From: Acidobacteriaceae bacterium
Lineage (GTDB): Bacteria > Acidobacteriota > Terriglobia > Terriglobales > SbA1
DNA: 5,042 bases
Assembly (NCBI GenBank): GCA_003156615.1
Contig: PMHI01000492.1
Span: forward strand, 389 to 5,430
Direction of reading: 5' to 3'
Shown here: positions 1 through 5,042 of the stretch, one piece after another
Layout: each line of letters starts with the position of its first letter
Numbering within the stretch: position 1 is the stretch's first letter
Position numbers and translations under genes: made by a program
The notes under the pieces: model-generated
The model's database searches: none
What the model was told of the DNA's origin: nothing
Seen by the model: only the letters and a program-made list of their open reading frames with translations

Positions 1-1464
1 GCACGCAATCGGGAAACGGTCGAACAGATTGCCGCCGAGACGCGCGGCATCGCCGTTATCTGTGGTTTAGTCACTCCCGCTCACTCCGAGACTGGCAAGT
101 CGGCCATGAACTCCGCCGCCTGGTTGCAGGATGGCAAGATAGCATTCCTGCAGTCGAAGATGCTGCTGCCGACCTACGATGTCTTCGACGAAATGCGCAA
201 CTTTGCTCCGGCCAAGAACCAAGAACTATTCTCCTTCTGCGGTAACCGGATGGCACTTACCATCTGCGAAGACGCATGGAACGACAAGCTGTTCTGGCCC
301 AAACGCCTGTACACGGTCGATCCCGTCGAGGCTCTGGTTCGCTCGGGCGGAAACTTCGTGCTCAACATCTCTTCGTCGCCTTTCTGGATCGGCAAGCGCG
401 AACTGCGCCGCGACATGCTGGTCTCGATCGCGCGCCATCACAAGGTTCCGGTCGCGCTGGTCAATCAAGTCGGGGGCAATGACAGCCTGGTCTTCGACGG
501 CTCCAGCGTCGTGCTCAATGCGGAAGGCAACATCATCGCGCAGGGACGGTCGTTCGAAGAAGATCTTATCTATTTCGATTCCAAGACTCTCACCGGCGAC
601 CTGCACGAACAGATCGAAGGCGAGGAAGCGAGCGTGTACGCCGCGCTGGTACTGGGCACGCGAGACTACATGCGCAAGTGCGGATTTCAAAGGGCAATCA
701 TCGGCCTCAGCGGTGGCATCGATTCGGCGCTCACCGCCGTTATTGCTGCTGACGCGGTTGGGCCGGAAAACGTGATTGGCGTGGGCATGCCCGGTCCGTA
801 CTCTTCTCCGGGATCGATCGACGATGCGCGCACGCTGGCGAAAAATCTCGGCATCCGCTTCGAGCTGCTCTCGATCAATCGAGCATTTGAGGCGTACCAG
901 CAAACCTTACAGGAACTTTTTGCGGGACGTAGGGAAGATGTCACCGAGGAGAATATCCAGTCGCGCGCGCGGGGCACGCTGCTGATGGCGCTTTCTAACA
1001 AGTTCGGTGCCATCGTGCTCTCCACGGGCAACAAGAGCGAACTGGGCGTGGGCTACTGTACACTTTATGGAGACATGGTTGGGGGTCTGGCGGTCATCTC
1101 GGATGTGCCCAAGACGCTGGTTTACGGGCTGAGCCATTACGTGAATTCGCGCCGCCCGGTCATTCCACAGGCCACACTGGAGAAGCCCCCCTCCGCCGAG
1201 TTGCGGCCCAACCAGAAGGACAGCGACTCGCTGCCACCCTACGAGATTCTTGACGCAGTGCTTGAGGATTACGTGGAGGCTGCCCACTCAGTGGAGCGGA
1301 TTGCCGGCGATCATGGTTTCGATATCGAGGTGGTACGGCGCGTGGTCCGTATGGTGGACCGGGCGGAATACAAGCGCCAGCAGGCGGCCCCAGGCATCAA
1401 GATTTCTCCCAAGGCCTTCGGCTACGGCCGCCGTTTTCCCATCGCGGCGAAGAGCGAGGTTTGA
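1..1464 (+). CDS. nadE: Glutamine-dependent NAD+ synthase, 5'-truncated by the window edge
   Basis: The enzyme makes NAD+ from nicotinic acid adenine dinucleotide, ATP and glutamine-derived ammonia, the last step of NAD synthesis in the cytoplasm. The frame is open from base 1, so the ATG at 106 is internal; 487 codons are present, and the family is usually about 540-560 residues. The N-terminal part is the nitrilase-type glutaminase domain: the catalytic Lys is in QSKMLLPTYDVFDE (codon 157-159) and the nucleophile Cys is in LTICEDAW (codon 265-267). The catalytic Glu of this triad should lie in the missing upstream part. The synthetase domain starts near base 630. It has the ATP-pyrophosphatase P-loop SGGIDS (709-726), then STGNKSELGVGYCTLYGD (about 1021-1074) and PPSAELRPNQKDSDSLPPY (about 1186-1242), all characteristic of NadE. 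The presence of both domains separates it from the short ammonia-only form. The reading frame is intact to the TGA at 1462-1464. Confidence 0.96.
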   Translation, partial: ARNRETVEQIAAETRGIAVICGLVTPAHSETGKSAMNSAAWLQDGKIAFLQSKMLLPTYDVFDEMRNFAPAKNQELFSFCGNRMALTICEDAWNDKLFWPKRLYTVDPVEALVRSGGNFVLNISSSPFWIGKRELRRDMLVSIARHHKVPVALVNQVGGNDSLVFDGSSVVLNAEGNIIAQGRSFEEDLIYFDSKTLTGDLHEQIEGEEASVYAALVLGTRDYMRKCGFQRAIIGLSGGIDSALTAVIAADAVGPENVIGVGMPGPYSSPGSIDDARTLAKNLGIRFELLSINRAFEAYQQTLQELFAGRREDVTEENIQSRARGTLLMALSNKFGAIVLSTGNKSELGVGYCTLYGDMVGGLAVISDVPKTLVYGLSHYVNSRRPVIPQATLEKPPSAELRPNQKDSDSLPPYEILDAVLEDYVEAAHSVERIAGDHGFDIEVVRRVVRMVDRAEYKRQQAAPGIKISPKAFGYGRRFPIAAKSEV

Positions 1465-1466
1465 AA

Positions 1467-1486
1467 GGGATTGGTTAGAGAATCCC
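1467..1486 (+). terminator. Weak hairpin just after nadE
   Basis: Three bases after the nadE stop, GGGATT (1467-1472) and AATCCC (1481-1486) form a perfect 6-bp inverted repeat around an 8-base loop. The sequence that follows (GGTGTGTCTTCATCC) is only mildly T-rich, so this is a poor rho-independent terminator. It may be an attenuating structure in the 66-base gap before the next gene, or chance. I found no convincing -35/-10 pair in this gap, so whether the downstream gene is co-transcribed with nadE stays open. Confidence 0.22.
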
Positions 1487-1530
1487 GGTGTGTCTTCATC
1501 CACAACAATTAACTGAATTGAAAGGAAACT

Positions 1531-2430
1531 ATGCGCAGTTCTATCAATCTGATTCTTATCATGATGCTCGCGGGCAGTCTGGCTGCAGCGCAAAGCCCGC
1601 CCACCACGAAGCTGCCTGACAGTCCCGGTTCGGGGATGGCTGGCAATCTCCCCACGGAGGCCACCGTGGACTCTTTCCTGCAGCAAACCTTTGGCTATGA
1701 TTCGAAGTTAAGTTGGAAGATCTCCAGCATCAAACCAGCTCCGGTGCCGGGCCTGGCCCAGATCGAGGTAATTCTGGCCAGCCCCCAGGGCCAGCAACTC
1801 AGCCGGTTTTTCGTGACGCCGGATGGCGAGCATGCCGTGGTGGGCGACATGATTCCGTTTGGCGCTAAACCGTTCGATCCCGTGAAGAAGAAGCTGGAGC
1901 AGGGCATTACCGGCCCATCGCGCGGACCGAAAGACGCTCCGGTTACGATTGTCGAGTTCGGAGATTTGCAGTGCCCGGCGTGCCAGAAGGCGCAGCCTGC
2001 GATCGAGGCCTTGATCGCGGCCGAACCGAATGCGCGCTTTGTCTTTCAGAACTTTCCCCTGGAGATGCATAACTGGGCGGCAAAAGGCGCCGCTTACGCA
2101 GACTGCGTTGGGCAGGTGTCGAGCGAGGCGTTCTGGAAGTTCATCGCCAAGACCTATGAGACTCAAGCCGACATCACCGCCGAAAACGCCGATGAAAAGT
2201 TGACTGCGCTGGCCGCTGGCGCGGGCGTGAAAGGCGCGGACATTGCAGCGTGCGCTAGCACTCCTGTAGCCAAGACGCACGTGGATGCCTCGATAACCCT
2301 CGGCAAGTCGGTGAACGTGACCGGGACGCCGACTCTTTTTATCAACGGCCGCACCATCGGAAATGTGGCCAGCGTTCCGATCGACACGCTGAAAGGTCTG
2401 GTTGAATTTTCCGCGAAGCAAGGGAAATAA
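1531..2430 (+). CDS. Secreted DsbA-family thiol-disulfide oxidoreductase with CPAC active site and DsbC-like N-terminal region
   Basis: This is a 299-residue exported thioredoxin-fold protein, probably periplasmic, that should form, reduce or isomerise disulfides in envelope proteins. The start is well supported: an in-frame TGA lies at 1519-1521, and AAAGGA (1521-1526) sits 4 bases before the ATG. Residues 1-20 are a signal peptide (short basic start, hydrophobic run, likely cleavage at LAAA|QS). Residues about 43-108 resemble the N-terminal dimerisation domain of DsbC, including IKPAPVPGL and FFVTPDGEHAVVGDM. Residues about 125-299 form the catalytic domain. The active site is C148-P-A-C151 after VEFGDLQ, the cis-proline is P267 in VTGTPTLFINGR, and C192 and C241 lie in the helical insert where many DsbA/Com1-like proteins carry a second cysteine pair. 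It follows nadE by 66 bases on the same strand. Whether it is an oxidase or an isomerase cannot be read from the sequence. The family call is firm; the DsbC-like region is my by-eye comparison. Confidence 0.93.
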   Translation: MRSSINLILIMMLAGSLAAAQSPPTTKLPDSPGSGMAGNLPTEATVDSFLQQTFGYDSKLSWKISSIKPAPVPGLAQIEVILASPQGQQLSRFFVTPDGEHAVVGDMIPFGAKPFDPVKKKLEQGITGPSRGPKDAPVTIVEFGDLQCPACQKAQPAIEALIAAEPNARFVFQNFPLEMHNWAAKGAAYADCVGQVSSEAFWKFIAKTYETQADITAENADEKLTALAAGAGVKGADIAACASTPVAKTHVDASITLGKSVNVTGTPTLFINGRTIGNVASVPIDTLKGLVEFSAKQGK

Positions 2431-2453
2431 AGAGAAATCTTCCCGATCGGAAG
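2425..2453 (-). terminator. Possible rho-independent terminator for the minus-strand genes
   Basis: On the minus strand, CTTCC (2453-2449) and GGAAG (2443-2439) form a 5-bp stem with a GATCG loop, extendable by AAT/ATT past a two-base bulge. It is followed at once by the T-rich run ATTTCTCTTTATTTC (2438-2424). It lies about 60 bases past the M20 gene stop, where a terminator for that transcript would be expected. The T run overlaps the last codons of the convergent thioredoxin-fold gene. The stem is short, so the call is tentative. Read on the plus strand, the hairpin is followed by GGATTGCTCGGGG, with no T run. Confidence 0.35.
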
Positions 2454-2515
2454 GGATTGCTCGGGGCAATACGAGATGTCCTCGCGTCGTTGGGTCTGCT
2501 GGCCCTATCACGGAC

Positions 2516-3694
2516 TCAACGCTGTCCGAGGAGGTCGATTGCGGTTAAGGCATAGACTGCCGAGCACTTTACTATGTTCTCGATCGGCACGAACTCTTTC
2601 GGACCGTGGGAGACGGTCAACAAGCCAGGCCCGTAGGCGTATGCTGCAAGCCCCCGGTCGGCGTAGAAACGGATCTCGAGGAGTCCCGGACACATCTCGA
2701 AGCGGGGTGAGACTTTAGTTACACGTTGGATGCTGTGTGCCAGCGCCGCTCCGAGGGGCGTGTCTGGGGCGACCCCCGCCGAGCTTCCCTCCTGCAATAC
2801 TTCGATCTGAACATCGCCGCCGCCCTTTCGCTTCCGGCTAATCAAGGAAATCAGCCGTTGTTTTTCTGTACCGAGGTCTTCCTCGGGGTTGAGGCGACGA
2901 TCGATGGTGAACCAGCAAGAGTCGGGAACGACGTTGAAATTAGTGCCTCCGGCAGTCAGCCCGCCGAGCATCAGGATGGAATTCCGCGCCCGCCGAGGCT
3001 GAATGCGGAAGCCGGTGGTACGGGTCTCGACTTCTGTTTTGAGTTGTGAGAGCTCTTCGGCGAGGCTCATCATTCTTTCAAACGCATTCACACCCTCGAA
3101 CTGCCTACCAACGTGAGCCGGTTTGCCTTTAACTGTAACTTTCAGCGTGATGGCTCCGCGATTCGCATTCCAAACGACTCCGCCGGTTGGCTCGGGAGTA
3201 AGCATGCCAATTCCGTGTTTGCCCAGAAGGCCTCGCTCTTCCAGGTAGCGCGAGCCGCGCGGGCCTGCGGTTTCTTCGTCCGGCACGAAAACCAGCCCGA
3301 TACGGCCATCCAACTTCGCGCCGCTGTCACGAACTGCCTTGGCAGCGTAAATCATCGCCGCCAATCCACTCTTCATGTCCGACGATCCGCGTCCAAACAA
3401 ATTCTTGCCGCGTAATACGGGCTGGAATTGCGTCCGGGCCTGCGCCGGAACGACATCATAGTGGCCGCTGAAATAAAGCGTTCGCTCGCCTTGGCCGACA
3501 AAACAAAGCGCGCATTGCCCCTTCACTTCAGGCTCGAATCCAATCTGCTCAAGCTGACGGCAAATGAGCTGCAAAGCTTCGGGGTAATGGCTTCCAGGGG
3601 GATTCTCGGACGGAATGGCAATCAGCTGACGGGTAAATTCCGTCATAGGGACGCGATCAGCCTGGACGGCATTCAGGATGGCAGCACTCGTCAT
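2516..3694 (-). CDS. M20-family zinc metallopeptidase / deacylase (ArgE/DapE/ACY1/CPG2 superfamily)
   Basis: This is a 392-residue hydrolase of the M20 family, whose members cut amide bonds of N-acyl amino acids or small peptides using two zinc ions. All expected catalytic residues are visible: H78 and D80 in SGHYDVVP, the bridging D106 in GRGSSDMKSG, the general base E140 and ligand E141 in VPDEETAG, E168 in TPEPTGG, and the last His, H363, in VSHGPKEFVP. Residues about 180-300 are the inserted dimerisation domain, with KPAHVG around H194. Length and order are normal for the family, and no signal peptide is seen, so it is probably cytoplasmic. The ATG at 3694 follows the secretin stop by 7 bases, with a weak purine stretch (GAGAAG) about 10 bases upstream. 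A second in-frame ATG at 3646 (MTEFTRQLIAIPS) begins where family homology usually begins, but it lacks a ribosome site. The substrate cannot be assigned; succinyl-diaminopimelate desuccinylase, acetylornithine deacetylase and a dipeptidase or carboxypeptidase are all possible. Confidence 0.93.
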   Translation of the reverse strand: MTSAAILNAVQADRVPMTEFTRQLIAIPSENPPGSHYPEALQLICRQLEQIGFEPEVKGQCALCFVGQGERTLYFSGHYDVVPAQARTQFQPVLRGKNLFGRGSSDMKSGLAAMIYAAKAVRDSGAKLDGRIGLVFVPDEETAGPRGSRYLEERGLLGKHGIGMLTPEPTGGVVWNANRGAITLKVTVKGKPAHVGRQFEGVNAFERMMSLAEELSQLKTEVETRTTGFRIQPRRARNSILMLGGLTAGGTNFNVVPDSCWFTIDRRLNPEEDLGTEKQRLISLISRKRKGGGDVQIEVLQEGSSAGVAPDTPLGAALAHSIQRVTKVSPRFEMCPGLLEIRFYADRGLAAYAYGPGLLTVSHGPKEFVPIENIVKCSAVYALTAIDLLGQR

Positions 3695-3701
3695 GCCGGG
3701 C

Positions 3702-5042
3702 TTACTTCTCGCTCACCCAAATCTCATCCGTGGCCAGAGCCTGGCTGGCCACTACGTGTGGCGTGATGACGATGAGCAATTCGTCCTCCTCTTTCATGCG
3801 GGTGTTATCGGTGGCGGCCAGGTTAAGGCCGGGAATGTCTGCAATTCCCGGGATGCCAGCCATCGAGCGCTGATCGTTGGTGGTGATCTGTCCCGCCACC
3901 ACGGCCGGCTCGCCATCGCGGAGCCGTATGCTTCCCTTGAATTCCTGGTTGGAAAGCACGGGGACACCATTCGAGCTCTGCCCGGTCAGCGAGCGTATTT
4001 GCAACTCGAGGGCCATGCTCACATCTCCGTTGCCGTGGACGGTGGGCTTGGCCTTTAGGCTCAGGCCCAAATCCTCATAACTGACCGACGGAAACGGTGG
4101 GACGTAGGTCTGATTGCCCAGCACCGCGGAGATCGCCGACGAGTTATAAATGGGCGCGTAGGTTCCGTTCAGGATAGGATAACGCTCGCCCACGTGAAAG
4201 TTTGCTTCGCTGCCCTGGCTGGTGCGCAGAGTGACGCGGCTCACGCTGCGTGCCCATGACTCGTTGAGGGAAAGAGCCGCGGTAAGGTGATCCAGGCTCA
4301 CTCCGGAGAAGGTGAGGCCGTTGCCGAAGGTAGCCAAGGGCTGGCTGAAAATGGAATTCCCCTGGCCCTGCAGTTGCGCCAATAGCCCGGAGATCGCGGA
4401 GCTCCCGGCGGCGTTGATGCCCCCGGAGGAAATCAGTTGGTTGACGAGCGACGAGACGCTCTGTCCGCCCAGCGCCGCCAGAGCTGCCACCGGAATGTTG
4501 TACATGTTGAAGGTGTCCGGAATGTGCATGCCAATTTCGCGGGTAAAGGTGTGGTCGATATTGTAGACCTCAACCTCGAGCGCCACTTGCGGGCGATCGC
4601 TGCTCAACTGACGGAGCAATTTCGTACACCAAGCCAGCGTCGTCTGGGGGGCGCGCACCTCGACGGTGCCATTTTGTCCTGAACTTATTTTCTGGAAGTC
4701 GCAGATACCCTTCAGGGAGGTGATCAGTTCGGTGGCCTGCTGCGGGGTGCTCGCTCCAGGTACGGCAAACGTCACGAGCGACAGGCGATCAAACTGCTTG
4801 TGATTTTCCGTAGTATCCGCAGCGATCATTAGCTGGTGCGCGTCCATCGCCGTCCACATGGTCTTGCTGATCCGGCATGCCAGGCTGAGGGCGGTGAAGA
4901 AATCGACATCGTCGACATTGAACAGCACCGGCTTCGATTGCAACTTATCGAGCGAATCGTCAAATTCAGCACTCACGCCGTAGGCTGAGGCCAGTTCGGT
5001 GAACAGGCTGCGAACATCGCCGCGGTAGTGAAACGTTGCCAA
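3702..5042 (-). CDS. Secretin (type II/III secretion or type IV pilus family), N-terminus cut by the window edge
   Basis: This is the C-terminal 446 residues of a GspD/PilQ-family secretin, which forms a large gated channel in the outer membrane. The frame is open to the right edge, where the first codon (TTG) is almost certainly internal; signal peptide and any further N-terminal domains lie outside. Counting from the edge, residues 1-75 look like an STN/N0 domain (FHYRGDVRSLFTELASAYGV). Residues about 88-150 look like an N1-type ring domain. The secretin core starts at RPQVALEVEVYNIDHTFTREIG (about 150-171). Its C-terminal half carries the hallmark segments VGERYPIL, VSYEDLGLSLKAKPTV, VPVLSNQEFKGSIRLRDGE, MAGIPGIADIPGL and EDELLIVITPHVV. 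About 60 residues at 180-240 are Gly/Ser/Ala-rich and not typical. The protein ends 16 residues after ITPHVV, so there is no long pilotin-binding S-domain. Cysteines occur at residues 56, 114 and 139. The M20 gene follows after 7 bases. Which secretion or pilus machine it serves cannot be told from this window. Confidence 0.92.
   Translation of the reverse strand: MATFHYRGDVRSLFTELASAYGVSAEFDDSLDKLQSKPVLFNVDDVDFFTALSLACRISKTMWTAMDAHQLMIAADTTENHKQFDRLSLVTFAVPGASTPQQATELITSLKGICDFQKISSGQNGTVEVRAPQTTLAWCTKLLRQLSSDRPQVALEVEVYNIDHTFTREIGMHIPDTFNMYNIPVAALAALGGQSVSSLVNQLISSGGINAAGSSAISGLLAQLQGQGNSIFSQPLATFGNGLTFSGVSLDHLTAALSLNESWARSVSRVTLRTSQGSEANFHVGERYPILNGTYAPIYNSSAISAVLGNQTYVPPFPSVSYEDLGLSLKAKPTVHGNGDVSMALELQIRSLTGQSSNGVPVLSNQEFKGSIRLRDGEPAVVAGQITTNDQRSMAGIPGIADIPGLNLAATDNTRMKEEDELLIVITPHVVASQALATDEIWVSEK

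Noticed and set aside
106..108. ATG at 106 as the nadE start
   Set aside because: The frame is open back to base 1 with NadE-like sequence (ARNRETVEQIAAETRGIAVICG), and starting at 106 would remove part of the glutaminase domain. It is an internal methionine.
179..775. 198-codon open frame on the plus strand inside nadE, second frame
   Set aside because: The Ser/Arg/Ala-rich translation is typical of an off-frame reading of a GC-rich gene, and nadE is certain here.
226..903. 225-codon open frame on the minus strand opposite nadE
   Set aside because: It is antisense to strongly conserved NadE motifs. The translation is Arg/Asp/Val-rich with no domain, so I judge it a shadow.
1708..2511. Long open frame (267 codons) on the minus strand opposite the thioredoxin-fold gene
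   Set aside because: It lies fully antisense to a gene with a signal peptide, CPAC and cis-Pro motifs. The translation is rich in Arg, His and Gly with no recognisable domain, as expected from the complement of GC-rich coding sequence.
3678..4058. Plus-strand open frame of 126 codons across the secretin-M20 junction
   Set aside because: It is antisense to the conserved C-terminal secretin motifs and the M20 start, with no family resemblance of its own.
5040..5042. TTG at the right edge as the secretin start
   Set aside because: It is merely the first codon in the window. The sequence begins inside an STN/N0-like domain and lacks the signal peptide that a secretin needs, so the gene continues outside.
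1..5042. Search by eye for tRNA or rRNA genes, CRISPR repeats, insertion-sequence ends and long direct repeats
   Set aside because: None was seen. The four genes fill almost the whole window, and the gaps of 66, 85 and 7 bases are too short for such elements.

Overview
This window comes from a moderately GC-rich, Gram-negative-type (two-membrane) bacterium. The evidence is an outer-membrane secretin and an exported thiol-disulfide protein. The overall look of the proteins (glutamine-dependent NAD synthase, DsbA-family protein with an N-terminal extension, GspD/PilQ-like secretin with an N-terminal STN-type region) reminds me of Acidobacteriota (Terriglobia). That assignment is from memory of the families and was not tested by a search.

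Layout: there are four protein-coding genes in two convergent pairs. On the plus strand, positions 1-1464 hold the 3' part of nadE (glutamine-hydrolysing NAD+ synthase, start outside the window). After a 66-base gap, 1531-2430 holds a secreted thioredoxin-fold protein with a CPAC active site. On the minus strand, reading inward from the right edge, 5042-3702 holds the C-terminal part of a secretin (start outside the window). Seven bases later, 3694-2516 holds an M20-family zinc peptidase/deacylase. The pairs meet tail to tail around 2431-2515, where a short hairpin followed on the minus strand by a T-rich run is a plausible terminator for the secretin-peptidase transcript.

Function: the plus-strand genes combine a cytoplasmic cofactor-biosynthesis enzyme with an envelope disulfide enzyme, and no obvious shared pathway links them. 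The minus-strand pair is spaced like an operon, but a secretin followed by an M20 hydrolase has no function I can infer. No RNA gene, insertion sequence, CRISPR array, phage gene or toxin-antitoxin pair is visible, and coding density is about 97%. I see no clear sign of an undescribed system. The points most worth a second look are the DsbC-like N-terminal region on a DsbA-like catalytic domain, and the secretin's unusual Gly/Ser/Ala-rich insert and its link to the M20 gene.
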